A DNA stretch of 64,000 bases from Alcaligenaceae bacterium (GCA_013416395.1 JACCEP010000003.1:558001-622000); one strand, 5' to 3'. Counted from the first letter of the stretch, positions 47,687 to 57,722 are shown. The notes: a model not told the origin generated them from the letters alone. A program made the numbers and translations.

Positions 47687-49477
47687 TTGGTCTCAGCCAG
47701 ACACCCGCCGGCACGCCGGCAGTATCTGGCTAATGTTTTTTTTGCAGGCAACAATCTGAATACGGCTTCTCATACGCGTGGCCAACTCGCTGCCCCCTCT
47801 CTCGCCTGTCGAGTTGCAAGGGGGCTTTCACACACAGTCTCAGCCCGCGCGGGTCGTGGGGCCGCGCTATGCATTGCCGCAAGTGTGCTGGGGCCCATTG
47901 TGGCACTGGCGTGGTTTGCGCTGCAAGGCGGCACCGAGCACTGGGCACATCTGTTTCAGTTTGTGCTGCCCACCGCATTTCTTAATACGGTGCTGCTGCT
48001 GGCCGGCACTGGTGTTCTGGTCACCTGTCTGGGTGTGGGTAGCGCATGGCTGGTTACCGCCTTCGATTTCCCGTCGCGTCAAACGGCAGCTTGGGCGCTA
48101 CTGCTGCCACTTGCCGTGCCTACTTACATCGTGGCGTTTGCCTACCTAGACATTCTGCACCCCATCGGCCCGGTCCAGACACTCATTCGCGACGTGCTGG
48201 GGTATACCAGCCCGCGCCAGTTCCGCCTGCCTGATCTGCGCTCGCTGCCCGGCGCCATCTTTCTTCTGGGCTTTGTGCTGTACCCCTACGTTTATCTCAG
48301 CACGCGCGTCATGTTTGTAACGCAATCAGCCAGCCTGCTTGAGGCCGCGCGCGTACTTGGCGAAAGCAGTCGCAGTACGTTTTATCGCGTTGCTCTACCC
48401 ATGGCCCGACCGGCCATTGCCATTGGCGTAAGTCTTGCGCTGCTCGAAACGCTTAACGATATTGGGGCCTCAGAATTTCTGGGCGTACAAACACTCACGG
48501 TGTCTGTCTATACAACGTGGGTAACGCGTAACGATCTGGCAGGCGCCGCACAAATCGCACTTGCCATGCTTGCCATTGTTGCGGTAATTATTATTGCCGA
48601 ACGCCATGGCCGCAGACGTCAACGGTTTGCAGGCACCCAGCGTTCGCGCGTGGTGCGGCCCACCAGGCTAAAAGGCCTGCGCGGCCTGATTGCCTGTGCT
48701 TTGGCCTGGTTTCCCGTCATCATTGGTTTTATTGCACCCGCCATTTATCTGCTTGATGCAAGCATCAAACACTTGCGCACCACGGGCTCAGTTTCCGATC
48801 AGCTTATACGCAGCGCATGGAACACGGTCTCCATTGCACTCATTGCCACCGTCGTCACCCTACTGTGCGGGCTCACTGTCGCCTGGGTGGCGCGCTCCGC
48901 ACGCTCCGGGTCTGCCCACAACCTGATGCGGGCATGTGCCCGTGTAGCCAGTTCCGGCTATGCTATCCCCGGCACGGTACTCGCCATCGGCCTGATGACG
49001 CCTATTATGCTCATCGACCGCCTGGGGTCGACGATCTGGCAAGCATTCGGCTACGCGGATCCAGGCCTTATACTCATGGGGACAGGCACAGCATTGGTTT
49101 GCGCCTATGTCATCCGTTTTCTGGCCATATCTATCGGCAGTATCGAGGCAGGCCTGGCCCGTATACCGCCATCCATGGAACAGGCGGCCCGGCTGCTGGG
49201 TGAAACCCCAGCAGGCACTCTGCGTCGAATACATCTCCCTCTGCTGCGTCCGGCGCTGGGCGCTGCGGCCTTGCTGGTTTTTGTAGATACCATGAAAGAG
49301 CTACCAGCCACGCTATTATTGCGCCCGGTCAATTTTGAAACGCTTGCAACCTGGCTGTATGCCGAAGCAGCCCGCGGCACTTACGAAGAAGGTGCGGTGG
49401 CAGCATTGGGCATTGTGCTTGCGGGTTTACTCCCGGTCGTACTGCTTGCCCGAACCCAATTCAAACTGAATCACTAG
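47687..49477 (+). CDS. fbpB: Ferric iron ABC transporter permease, two-domain
   Basis: A 596-residue inner-membrane permease with about twelve helices, a fusion of two permease units. EAA loops occur twice: EAARVLGESSRSTFYRVALPMARPAI and EQAARLLGETPAGTLRRIHLPLLRPAL. Transports Fe(III) with FbpC. The start is uncertain: the frame opens with TTG at 47687 without an SD, and no ATG occurs before the first membrane helix. An ATG at 47733 is one frame off across a run of eight T's. Stop lies one base before fbpC. Confidence 0.9.
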   Translation: MVSARHPPARRQYLANVFFAGNNLNTASHTRGQLAAPSLACRVARGLSHTVSARAGRGAALCIAASVLGPIVALAWFALQGGTEHWAHLFQFVLPTAFLNTVLLLAGTGVLVTCLGVGSAWLVTAFDFPSRQTAAWALLLPLAVPTYIVAFAYLDILHPIGPVQTLIRDVLGYTSPRQFRLPDLRSLPGAIFLLGFVLYPYVYLSTRVMFVTQSASLLEAARVLGESSRSTFYRVALPMARPAIAIGVSLALLETLNDIGASEFLGVQTLTVSVYTTWVTRNDLAGAAQIALAMLAIVAVIIIAERHGRRRQRFAGTQRSRVVRPTRLKGLRGLIACALAWFPVIIGFIAPAIYLLDASIKHLRTTGSVSDQLIRSAWNTVSIALIATVVTLLCGLTVAWVARSARSGSAHNLMRACARVASSGYAIPGTVLAIGLMTPIMLIDRLGSTIWQAFGYADPGLILMGTGTALVCAYVIRFLAISIGSIEAGLARIPPSMEQAARLLGETPAGTLRRIHLPLLRPALGAAALLVFVDTMKELPATLLLRPVNFETLATWLYAEAARGTYEEGAVAALGIVLAGLLPVVLLARTQFKLNH

Positions 49478-49478
49478 A

Positions 49479-50264
49479 ATGTCTGATCTGCTTCGCCTTG
49501 AAGGTATTTCTCTATCTTATAAAACCGACCACGGCCTGGTACCGGCCGTGCAGGGGCTAAACCTGCATCTCGAAAAAGGGTGTATTGGTTGCCTGCTCGG
49601 GGCTTCGGGCTGCGGAAAAACCACTGTATTACGCGCCATTGCCGGTTTTGAACCGCTGCGCCAGGGCAGTATCTGGCTGGATGACGTGTCTCTGTCCAGT
49701 CAGCAGCATTTGGTGCCACCAGAGCAGCGCAAAGTGGGCATGATGTTTCAGGATTACGCCCTCTTTCCTCATCTGACCGTAGAAAAAAACATTGGCTTCG
49801 GGCTGCGCCGCTGGCCCAGCGAGCGCCGCCGTGCACGAGTTGCCGAGCTGCTTACTCTTATTGGCCTTGAAGGTTCGCGCCGTCGCTATCCCCATGAACT
49901 GTCTGGCGGCCAGCAACAGCGCATCGCCCTCGCCAGGGCGTTGGCGCCTGAGCCCGAGCTGTTGCTGCTGGACGAGCCTTTCTCCAATCTTGATATCGAC
50001 ACCCGAGAGCATCTAGCCTTCGAGGTGCGCGACATCCTCAAAAGAACCGGTCACACCGCTCTGCTGGTCACACACAATCAGGCTGAAGCATTTGCCATCG
50101 CTGACCGCATAGGCGTAATGAAAAACGGCACACTGGTTCAGTGGGACACGCCTTATGCGCTGCACCATGCACCGGCCGACACGTTTGTAGAAAACTTTAT
50201 CCGGCGCGAGGCCTTAATGGCACAACGGGCGCAAGCGTATTTGCGCGGCGAAGCTAGCCGCTAA
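49479..50264 (+). CDS. fbpC: Ferric iron ABC transporter ATP-binding protein
   Basis: A 261-residue ATPase of the FbpC/FutC kind. Walker A GASGCGKTT, Q-loop FQDYALFPHLTVEKN, signature LSGGQQQRIALARA, Walker B LLLLDEPFSNLDIDTRE, H-loop LVTHNQAEAF. It is shorter than FbpC proteins with a full C-terminal regulatory domain. Starts one base after the fbpB stop. Confidence 0.94.
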   Translation: MSDLLRLEGISLSYKTDHGLVPAVQGLNLHLEKGCIGCLLGASGCGKTTVLRAIAGFEPLRQGSIWLDDVSLSSQQHLVPPEQRKVGMMFQDYALFPHLTVEKNIGFGLRRWPSERRRARVAELLTLIGLEGSRRRYPHELSGGQQQRIALARALAPEPELLLLDEPFSNLDIDTREHLAFEVRDILKRTGHTALLVTHNQAEAFAIADRIGVMKNGTLVQWDTPYALHHAPADTFVENFIRREALMAQRAQAYLRGEASR

Positions 50265-50529
50265 CATTTATACCGTCTTCGTCTGTCGGTTGCCACCTGG
50301 CGCAGAAACGGCGAGGACTCCGGCGGCACTCAGACGCGGCATTGAGCCGCCCCCGATTCACCTTAGCACGACCCTGCTGCCCAAGGTATTGCCACGCTGC
50401 ACTCCTCATAGGCAGGCTTGGCGTGTCCAGTCATAGATGCAATAACCATCTGAATAACGTCGCAGGCCTCTTCCAAAAGTACACACCACACATTCACATT
50501 GCGTCAGAATAAAGACGGAACGCTATACC
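50265..50529. other. Convergent gap fbpC/ntrC, no feature recognised
   Basis: 265 bases between convergent genes. No convincing hairpin with a T-run was seen on either strand. Confidence 0.4.
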
Positions 50530-52017
50530 CTACTCTAGCCCCAGCTCAGTACACTTTCGAGTAAGCGTATTGCGCCCTATGCCCAGGCGCTGCGCGGCTT
50601 CGATGCGTCTTCCCCGGCTTTGTGCCAAAGCGGCTTCAATCAATACGCGTTCAAACTGTCTGGTCATGACCGCCATGATGGCAGGCTCGTTGCGCGCCAG
50701 GCGGGCCTGGGTTTCCTGGCTTAGCAAGTTCAGCCAGTCATCACTTGCCTGATTCACCGGTACAACATCTTTAAGAACCTGCGCGGCAGGCGCAGTGTGC
50801 GACAGTACCTCAGGCGGCAAATCTTTGGTTTCAATAACCTGGCCCGGCGACATGACCGTGAGCCATTGGCAAAAATTCTCAAGCTGGCGGATATTACCCG
50901 GAAAGTCGAAAGCGGTTAGCGCTTCCAATGCGGCAGGGGTGAGGCGACGCTGCGCCACGCCAAGGTCTTCTGCACTATTTCGCATAAACCGATCAACCAG
51001 CCCAGCAATATCCGCTTTGCGTTCACGCAATGGCGGCAGGCGCAAACGAATAACATTCAGACGATGAAACAGGTCTTCCCGGAAACGCCCCTCAGCCACT
51101 CGCTGTTCCAGCGGCTGATGCGTTGCCGCCACAATACGCACATCGGCTTCTACTGGCTCTGAGCCGCCCACTCGATAAAAACTTCCTTCAGCCAACACCC
51201 GCAACAAACGTGTCTGCAATTCAAAGGGCATGTCCCCGATTTCATCAAGAAACAGCGTCCCCTGCCGGGCCTCTTCAAAACGCCCACGACGTTGCTGCGT
51301 CGCACCCGTAAAAGCGCCACGTTCATGGCCAAACAGCTCGGCCTCCAGCAGGTCTTTGGGAATAGCCGCAGTATTTAGTGCAACAAAAGGCCTCTTGCTG
51401 CGTGCACTGTGCTCATGCAACGCGCGGGCAATCAACTCTTTGCCGGTACCCGACTCACCGGTAATGAGCACAGTTACGTTGGACGAAGCAAGCCGCCCAA
51501 TGGCCCGAAACACTTCCTGCATGGCCGGCGCACTGGAATGCAGCATGATGCGTTCAGCACCAACTACTTTGCCCGCAGCGCGAGCCGTTTGCTGTTCAGC
51601 GTCGGCGGTGCCACTCTCAAAATGCTGCGCTGCCTCAGCGATGTTCCCTGCGTCGTACGCCGCCTGCAATGCCCGTTGTATCAGTGCGACAGCCGCGTTC
51701 ACATCAAAAGGTTTAGGCAGGTAGTCGAAGGCACCTTTTTGAAACGCGGCTACAGTGCTGTTCAAATCGGTAAATGCCGTCATGACAATAACCGGCAGCT
51801 CAGGATGCATCTGTTTAATACGATGAAGCAGGCTTAGCCCATCAATACCCGGCATGCGAATATCGGTCACTAACACTGATGGCGTGCTCTCCTCCAACGC
51901 AGCCAACACATCTTTCCCCTGCGCAAAACTGCGTACCGGTATCGAAACACGGCCCAGTGCTTTTTCAAGCACCCAGCGTATGCTCTGATCGTCGTCGATT
52001 ATCCATACGGTCGTCAT
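50530..52017 (-). CDS. ntrC: Nitrogen regulator NtrC (sigma-54 activator)
   Basis: A 495-residue response regulator: receiver domain with phospho-acceptor Asp52 (VTDIRMPGIDG), AAA+ domain with Walker A GESGTGKE and the sigma-54 contact loop GAFTGA, and C-terminal Fis-type HTH (RRIEAAQRLGIGRNTLTRKCTELGL). Its ATG overlaps the ntrB stop by four bases. It would bind the palindrome upstream of glnA. Confidence 0.96.
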   Translation of the reverse strand: MTTVWIIDDDQSIRWVLEKALGRVSIPVRSFAQGKDVLAALEESTPSVLVTDIRMPGIDGLSLLHRIKQMHPELPVIVMTAFTDLNSTVAAFQKGAFDYLPKPFDVNAAVALIQRALQAAYDAGNIAEAAQHFESGTADAEQQTARAAGKVVGAERIMLHSSAPAMQEVFRAIGRLASSNVTVLITGESGTGKELIARALHEHSARSKRPFVALNTAAIPKDLLEAELFGHERGAFTGATQQRRGRFEEARQGTLFLDEIGDMPFELQTRLLRVLAEGSFYRVGGSEPVEADVRIVAATHQPLEQRVAEGRFREDLFHRLNVIRLRLPPLRERKADIAGLVDRFMRNSAEDLGVAQRRLTPAALEALTAFDFPGNIRQLENFCQWLTVMSPGQVIETKDLPPEVLSHTAPAAQVLKDVVPVNQASDDWLNLLSQETQARLARNEPAIMAVMTRQFERVLIEAALAQSRGRRIEAAQRLGIGRNTLTRKCTELGLE

Positions 52018-53066
52018 GCGTTCTCCAGTGGCAGCAATATCCGAAACGTGGTGCTACCGGGTCGTGAATCAAACTCGAGCGCCCCGCCATGCTGCAAAAC
52101 GAATTCTTGCGCCAGGCTTAAACCCAGCCCGGTGCCGTTGGCCCGCCCCGTAACCAAAGGATGAAACACCTTGTCGTGAAGAGCCGGCGGCACGCCCGGG
52201 CCATTATCAATAACCGAAACAATCACACCCATACGAACCTGACGGCCATTCATCAGCAATTGCCGCCCCACTCGTGTGCGCAGGGTTAACCGACCAGATT
52301 GTGTCGAGGTTGACTCGACGAGTACCTGTGCCGCATTACGCATAATGTTTAGCAAAGCCTGCAGCAGCCGTGAGAAATCACCGGTTAGCTCAGGCACCGA
52401 GGCATCATAATCACGTACGCACTCAACTTCGGGAAACTCTGTGGTGACCAGGCGGTAAACCCGCTCGCAAACCTCATGAATATTAAAGCGCGACCTCTGC
52501 AGCGCACCTCCCTGGGGTGAAATCAGGCGATCAACCAAAGAGGCCAGACGATCGACCTCGGCAATAATGACCTGAGTATATTCACGCTGGCCAGTGTGCT
52601 CGCCCAGTTCGGCCTCAAGCAGTTGCGCTGCGCCGCGTATTCCGCCCAAAGGGTTTTTGATTTCGTGGGCAAGATTTCTGAACGACTCGCGCTGCGTAGC
52701 CAGTTCATTGCCTAATTGTTGATGACGGTCGAGCAAAATATGGTGCTCGATGGCTCTGGCCTCAATAAGCGCCGCCCAAGGTTGCTGAACCAGCGGAACC
52801 AGCGTGAGGCTGATGGCCTCATGCTGGCCACGCTGGTCAAGCACCAAATCTTGGCGCAAAACACCAAACTGCCCATCAATCGCGCCGGGCAGGCGATTGG
52901 CCAGCGCCTCGTCGACACCAAACAGCATGGAGGCCTCCATGCCGGTCAGTTGCCGACGCGAGTATCCGAATAATTCTTCTGCCGCTGTATTGGCATGGGC
53001 AATAAACCCATTTCGGTTCAGCAGCAAAATAGCGGATGACAGCAGGTCAAAACTGTCTACATCCAT
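52014..53066 (-). CDS. ntrB: Nitrogen sensor histidine kinase NtrB
   Basis: A 350-residue cytosolic kinase: PAS domain (about 1-110), HisKA with probable phospho-His134 in NLAHEIKNPLGGIRGAAQLLE, and HATPase_c with N-box (NIMRNAAQVL) and VIDNGPGVPPALHDKVFHPLVTGRANGTGLGL. Controlled by PII. Ends overlapping ntrC. Confidence 0.95.
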   Translation of the reverse strand: MDVDSFDLLSSAILLLNRNGFIAHANTAAEELFGYSRRQLTGMEASMLFGVDEALANRLPGAIDGQFGVLRQDLVLDQRGQHEAISLTLVPLVQQPWAALIEARAIEHHILLDRHQQLGNELATQRESFRNLAHEIKNPLGGIRGAAQLLEAELGEHTGQREYTQVIIAEVDRLASLVDRLISPQGGALQRSRFNIHEVCERVYRLVTTEFPEVECVRDYDASVPELTGDFSRLLQALLNIMRNAAQVLVESTSTQSGRLTLRTRVGRQLLMNGRQVRMGVIVSVIDNGPGVPPALHDKVFHPLVTGRANGTGLGLSLAQEFVLQHGGALEFDSRPGSTTFRILLPLENA

Positions 53067-53133
53067 GATGTTCCCCGGCTACGTAATGCTCACCCCCGAT
53101 CAAACTGGTCAACGCGTGGCCGGAGCGTGTACA

Positions 53134-54546
53134 TCAAAGGCTGTAATACATGTCAAATTCAACCGGATGCGTGGTCATGCGCAAACGTGTGATCTCAGCC
53201 ATTTTGAGTTCAACATAAGCATCGAGCATTTCGTTGCTAAATACCCCACCCCGCGTCAGGAACTCACGGTCTTGATCGAGCGCCGCCACCGCCTCTTCGA
53301 GTGATGCACACACGGTCGGGATTTTTGCATCTTCTTCTGGAGGCAGGTCGTACAGATTCTTATCTGCAGGATCACCCGGATGAATTTTGTTCTGCACGCC
53401 ATCAAGGCCGGCCATCATCAGGGCTGAAAAAGCCAGGTATGGATTAGCCAACGGATCTGGAAAACGGGCTTCGATGCGTCGGCCCTTGGGGCTGCCGACG
53501 TATGGAATGCGGATGGAGGCTGAACGGTTACGGGCCGAATAAGCCAGCTTTACCGGTGCCTCGTAGTGCGGTACCAGACGTTTGTACGAGTTGGTACCAG
53601 GGTTGGTAATTGCATTGAGCGCCTTGGCGTGCTTGATGATGCCGCCGATGTAAAACAGCGCAAACTCAGAAAGCCCGGCGTAGCCGTTGCCAGCAAAAAG
53701 GTTTTGCCCGTCTTTCCAGATCGACTGGTGTACATGCATGCCAGAGCCATTGTCACCAACAATGGGCTTGGGCATAAACGTCGCTGTCTTGCCATACACA
53801 TGCGCCACATTGCGTATGGTGTATTTCATGATCTGGTTCCAGTCTGCGCGCTTGACCAGTGTGCTAAAGCGCGTACCGATCTCAAGCTGCCCGGCGCCAC
53901 CCACTTCGTGGTGATGAATTTCTACGGGTACGCCCTGCTGCTCCAGCAACAAACACATTTCAGAGCGCATGTCCTGAAAAGAGTCGATCGGCGAAACCGG
54001 CACATAACCGCCTTTCAGGCCCGGGCGATGCCCCTGGTTGCCACCCTCGGTGTCATAGGCCCGCGACCAGTGGCCTTCATCTGATTTAATCTTGACGAAG
54101 CAGCCCGACGTGTCGTCGTTCCAGCTAACACCGTCAAAAACAAAAAACTCGGGCTCGGGGCCGAAAAAAGCCGTGTCGCCCAAACCGCTGGACTTCAAAT
54201 AGGCTTCGGCACGTTTGGCCAATGAGCGCGGATCGCGACTGTAACCCTTCAGGTCAGAGGGTTCGACAACATCGCAGGTTAGGTTAAGTGTGATCTCTTC
54301 ACGAAACGGGTCAACACGGGCTGACTCAGGGTCGGGCACCAGCATCATGTCAGAGGCTTCGATGCCCTTCCACCCGGCAATCGATGATCCATCGAAAGCC
54401 ACACCGGCTTCAAGTTTTTCTTCGTCTACCGTATGAGCGGGGACGGTAAGGTGATGCTCTTTTCCAAGAGTATCGGTAAAGCGGAAATCAACAAAAGCGA
54501 CTTCGCGCTCTGCAATCAGTTTGACGAGTTCTTCGGGGGCGGACAT
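53134..54546 (-). CDS. glnA: Glutamine synthetase type I
   Basis: A 470-residue enzyme making glutamine from glutamate and ammonia. Landmarks: [47 protein letters not shown] and the adenylylation loop Tyr399 ([10 protein letters not shown]). Start 54546 ([10 protein letters not shown]) follows AGGAGC and is the family start. First gene of glnA-ntrB-ntrC; sigma-54 promoter and NtrC site lie upstream. Confidence 0.97.
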   Translation of the reverse strand: MSAPEELVKLIAEREVAFVDFRFTDTLGKEHHLTVPAHTVDEEKLEAGVAFDGSSIAGWKGIEASDMMLVPDPESARVDPFREEITLNLTCDVVEPSDLKGYSRDPRSLAKRAEAYLKSSGLGDTAFFGPEPEFFVFDGVSWNDDTSGCFVKIKSDEGHWSRAYDTEGGNQGHRPGLKGGYVPVSPIDSFQDMRSEMCLLLEQQGVPVEIHHHEVGGAGQLEIGTRFSTLVKRADWNQIMKYTIRNVAHVYGKTATFMPKPIVGDNGSGMHVHQSIWKDGQNLFAGNGYAGLSEFALFYIGGIIKHAKALNAITNPGTNSYKRLVPHYEAPVKLAYSARNRSASIRIPYVGSPKGRRIEARFPDPLANPYLAFSALMMAGLDGVQNKIHPGDPADKNLYDLPPEEDAKIPTVCASLEEAVAALDQDREFLTRGGVFSNEMLDAYVELKMAEITRLRMTTHPVEFDMYYSL

Positions 54547-54592
54547 ATAAGCTCCTGGTCCAGTGGAATCAAAGTAAGACATTCAGCATTAC

Positions 54593-54607
54593 GCAATTGT
54601 TGTGCCA
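54593..54607 (-). promoter_or_regulatory. Sigma-54 promoter of glnA
   Basis: On the minus strand TGGCAC-AACAA-TTGC matches the -24/-12 consensus TGGCAC-N5-TTGC exactly. It is 47 bases before the glnA start codon, in the right place for an NtrC-activated promoter. Confidence 0.92.
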
Positions 54608-54666
54608 ACTTTTGCGGCTGTAATTTGCCTGGGCCAGCGAACACCAATCACCATTGCAGTGCGTAA

Positions 54667-54683
54667 CGCACCATAATGGTGCA
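54667..54683 (-). promoter_or_regulatory. NtrC binding site upstream of glnA
   Basis: CGCACCATAATGGTGCA differs at one base from the consensus TGCACCA-N3-TGGTGCA. It lies about 60-75 bases upstream of the -24 element, as expected for an NtrC enhancer. Further GGTGC/GCACC half-sites follow at about 54700-54715. Confidence 0.9.
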
Positions 54684-54778
54684 CATTGTAGTGCAGACGA
54701 CACGGTGCCGCGCACCGAAACGCATCTGAATGCATCAATATGTATTGGGTACGCAACAAGCCCGTGCATGCCTGTGTG

Positions 54779-55981
54779 TCAGTCAAGAAATTCAGACAGT
54801 AAATCATTAAGGAAACGCCAGCCCAGGTCTGTGGCCTTGAGCCGGGCAGGGTCAGCATCAAGTAGACCACGCTCTATGGCACGCTCCATGGCAGGAGCGA
54901 TGGCATACAAAGACTGCCCGGTACGCTCGGTAAAGCTGCTGCGTGGAACGCCGTGCTTCAGGCGCAAGGCATTGAGCATAAATTCAAAACCCAGCTCTTT
55001 CCATTGCACCTCACGATCCTCAGCAATATGACTGCCATCGCGCTTTACCGCTTTTTCCATCCAGGACGCAGGGTTTTTCAGCCGAGCCTGGCGAACAATT
55101 TTGTCGCGAAATGATAGCTTGCCGTGAGCGCCAGGGCCTATGCCCAGGTAGTCGCCAAATTCCCAGTAATTGACGTTATGGGCACAGTACTCTCCCGGCT
55201 TGGCATAGGCTGAGACTTCGTAGCGCTCCCACCCTCCCGCCTGGGTTGCGTCGGTAATAAGCTCCTGCATGGCTGCGCTGGTATCGTCATCAGGCACCTG
55301 CGGTGGGTACTTGGCAAATACGGTATTGGGTTCCAGAGTCAGGTGATACAGCGAAAGATGGCCAGTATCAAATGACATGGCCTTACGCAAGTCGCGCTCG
55401 CAGGCCTGCACGGTTTGTCCGGGCAGTGCATACATAATGTCCAGATTCACCCGCGACACCGCCCGTTGCGCGATCTCTATGGCTTCCATGGCTTGCCTGC
55501 CATCATGGATACGGCCCAGGGCGACCAGCGCACTGTCATCAAAGCTTTGTATGCCCAACGAGATGCGATTAATACCACTGCCTGCATACGCAGAGAAACG
55601 CTCGGCCTCTACCGTTCCTGGGTTGGCTTCCATGGTAATTTCACTGCCTGGCACCAGGTTCAGATAAGACCGAAACAACGTCATCATGCGGTCTATCGCA
55701 CTGGCCGACAACAGGCTGGGCGTGCCTCCGCCTATAAATATCGAGACAACTGGGCGATCCCATACCAGCGGCAGGGCTTGTTCCAGATCAGCCTCCAGAG
55801 CTGCCAGATACTGCTCTTCTGGAAGATCACCGCTTTTCTCGTGAGAGTTGAAATCGCAATAGGGGCATTTGCGCACACACCAGGGCACATGCACATATAA
55901 AGAGAGCGGCGGAGATACCGCCAGAATCGGACGCCCCTGCGGCCCCGGAATGACGCCGGGCCGGCGAACCTGGTTTTCCAT
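54779..55981 (-). CDS. hemW: Heme chaperone HemW (radical SAM)
   Basis: A 400-residue radical-SAM protein. The 4Fe-4S motif is CVRKCPYCDFNSHE near residue 38 (CxxxCxxC), followed by FIGGGTPSLL. It lacks no recognisable core part. Formerly annotated as HemN-like; known HemW proteins carry heme to targets. Starts six bases after rdgB on the minus strand, a common pairing. Confidence 0.94.
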   Translation of the reverse strand: MENQVRRPGVIPGPQGRPILAVSPPLSLYVHVPWCVRKCPYCDFNSHEKSGDLPEEQYLAALEADLEQALPLVWDRPVVSIFIGGGTPSLLSASAIDRMMTLFRSYLNLVPGSEITMEANPGTVEAERFSAYAGSGINRISLGIQSFDDSALVALGRIHDGRQAMEAIEIAQRAVSRVNLDIMYALPGQTVQACERDLRKAMSFDTGHLSLYHLTLEPNTVFAKYPPQVPDDDTSAAMQELITDATQAGGWERYEVSAYAKPGEYCAHNVNYWEFGDYLGIGPGAHGKLSFRDKIVRQARLKNPASWMEKAVKRDGSHIAEDREVQWKELGFEFMLNALRLKHGVPRSSFTERTGQSLYAIAPAMERAIERGLLDADPARLKATDLGWRFLNDLLSEFLD

Positions 55982-55987
55982 GTTGCC

Positions 55988-56608
55988 TTACCTTTTTGTT
56001 GCGCCAACGGTATCGGGCTGCAGTGCGCTCAACAAGCGCTGCAAAGCCTGGGCCCGGTGACTGATGGCGTTTTTCTGGGCGGGGGCCAGTTCGGCCACCG
56101 TCTTGCCCAGAGAGGGAATAAAAAAATGTGGATCATAGCCAAACCCACTGCTGCCGCGCGGCGCGTCGACAATTTGACCTGCCCAGCGCCCCTCGGCGAT
56201 GACAGGTGTGGGATCATCGGCCGAACGCAAATAAACCAATACGGCAACATAAAACCCAGAACGATCTGCCTGCCCCTTTAATGCCGAAATCAACTGCTGG
56301 TTATTAGCCGCGTCGGATTTTTCGCCCCCATTAAGCGCAGCATACCGGGCGGAATACACACCCGGCGCCCCGCCCAGCGCGTTAACGCAAAGACCTGAAT
56401 CATCAGCCATGGCTGGCAAACCCGTCTGACGACTGGCATGGCGTGCCTTGGCAAGTGCGTTTTCGACAAAGGTTGCAAAGGGTTCTTCTGCTTCGGACAC
56501 ACCCAGTTGACCCTGCGGCACCATGTCAATGCCTGCCGTACCTAAAATCGCAGAGAACTCACGCAACTTGCCTGCATTATTGGACGCCAGAACAACCTTA
56601 TGCGACAT
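55988..56608 (-). CDS. rdgB: Non-canonical purine NTP pyrophosphatase RdgB/HAM1
   Basis: A 206-residue enzyme that cleaves dITP/XTP to keep them out of DNA. Landmarks: VLASNNAGKLREFSAIL, ADDSGLCVNALGGAPGVYSARYA, and GFGYDPHFFIPSLGKTVAEL. Start ATG 56608 follows GAGGTCG and overlaps the end of the upstream LysR gene by 11 bases. Forms an operon with hemW. Confidence 0.95.
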   Translation of the reverse strand: MSHKVVLASNNAGKLREFSAILGTAGIDMVPQGQLGVSEAEEPFATFVENALAKARHASRQTGLPAMADDSGLCVNALGGAPGVYSARYAALNGGEKSDAANNQQLISALKGQADRSGFYVAVLVYLRSADDPTPVIAEGRWAGQIVDAPRGSSGFGYDPHFFIPSLGKTVAELAPAQKNAISHRAQALQRLLSALQPDTVGATKR

Positions 56609-57599
56609 TGCGACGACCTCCGGTCTTTTTCTTGCCGGGCTTTTTTTCATCGCCAGGTATGCCCTTATCGTGAACGGGCGTGTCTTCGCCGTCTGCCAGG
56701 TCATTGCCCTGAGCCGCGTCTTTGACGAGCAAAGAAACCAGGTCTTTTGCAAAAACGGGCAAATGATCAAATCGTCTTACACAGATGTGCAATTTACGCA
56801 GCGACCAGGTGTCATTAAGGGAAATAACCGCCAGCGGCAATTCTTTTACGTAGCGACGCGCGGCGGTTTCGGGAATGACACCAATACCCACATGTGCTGC
56901 AATCATGCGACAGGCGGCTTCAAAATTGCTGACCTCGACCCGAAAGCGCAGCATGCGCCCAAGATCATCAGCTGCCTGCAGCAAAAATGCGTGAATAGCA
57001 CTGGTTTCTGAAAGCCCGACATAGTCGTAACAGAGTGTGGCGTCAAAATCGACCGCAGCATGACTCGCCAAAGGATGATCGCGATGGGTAACCAGCACCA
57101 GCCTGTCGGTACGGTAGGGCAAAAATTCAATGTTTTCGCCACCGCCCTCTTGCGCAGTGATGCCAATATCGGCGCTGCCATCAGCTACGGCCTTAACCAC
57201 CTGATAACTGAGGCGCTCGCGCAACTCTACATTGACATCTTGGTGGCTACCCAGATAGGCTGCCAAAATGGCAGGCATGAATTCATTCATTGCCGTGGTG
57301 TTGGCGTATACACGTATGCGCCCTTTAACACCGCTGGCATACTCGCGGATATCACCGCGCAGGTGTTCAAGCTGGCGCAACACAATACGCGCATGCCGCA
57401 CAAACGCCTCACCCGATGGCGTCAGCGTAACCCCCTGGCTGCTGCGATACAGTAACGCCGTACCCAGCTGGCTTTCAAGATTCTTAACGCGGTTACTGGC
57501 CGCAGGCAGCGAAAGAAAAGAGCGTTCAGCCCCTTTTGTCATGCTCTGCGCCCCGGCCACATTTACCATCAGCTGCATGTCTATCAGGTCAAAATGCAT
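56598..57599 (-). CDS. LysR-family regulator with basic C-terminal tail
   Basis: A 333-residue regulator. HTH near residues 18-60 (QSMTKGAERSFLSLPAASNRVKNLE). Co-inducer domain follows. The C-terminus has an unusual charged tail after residue about 300 (DEKKPGKKKTGGRRNVA), ending inside rdgB. Divergent from the acyl-CoA dehydrogenase gene, so it likely controls it. The ligand is unknown. Confidence 0.9.
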   Translation of the reverse strand: MHFDLIDMQLMVNVAGAQSMTKGAERSFLSLPAASNRVKNLESQLGTALLYRSSQGVTLTPSGEAFVRHARIVLRQLEHLRGDIREYASGVKGRIRVYANTTAMNEFMPAILAAYLGSHQDVNVELRERLSYQVVKAVADGSADIGITAQEGGGENIEFLPYRTDRLVLVTHRDHPLASHAAVDFDATLCYDYVGLSETSAIHAFLLQAADDLGRMLRFRVEVSNFEAACRMIAAHVGIGVIPETAARRYVKELPLAVISLNDTWSLRKLHICVRRFDHLPVFAKDLVSLLVKDAAQGNDLADGEDTPVHDKGIPGDEKKPGKKKTGGRRNVA

Positions 57600-57722
57600 G
57601 GTTATATTGTTGTCACTTAAGAAATTACAAACGCTGGCTTAAGAAAGCAATAATTGGCAAGCGGCGGCGCTTAAGGCAAAGTAGGCATCACACTATTGTA
57701 ATTACCTCGGAATTTACCCACC
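57600..57722. promoter_or_regulatory. Divergent LysR/acyl-CoA dehydrogenase control region
   Basis: 123 bases. The hexamer CTTAAG occurs three times (57616, 57638 and 57670; spacings 22 and 32 bases), twice as CTTAAGAAA. Such spaced repeats fit a LysR operator, but no consensus can be claimed. Confidence 0.4.

Noticed and set aside
54695-54715. Second full NtrC site
   Set aside because: Only GGTGC and GCACC half-sites are seen, with poor spacing, so it is mentioned as half-sites only.
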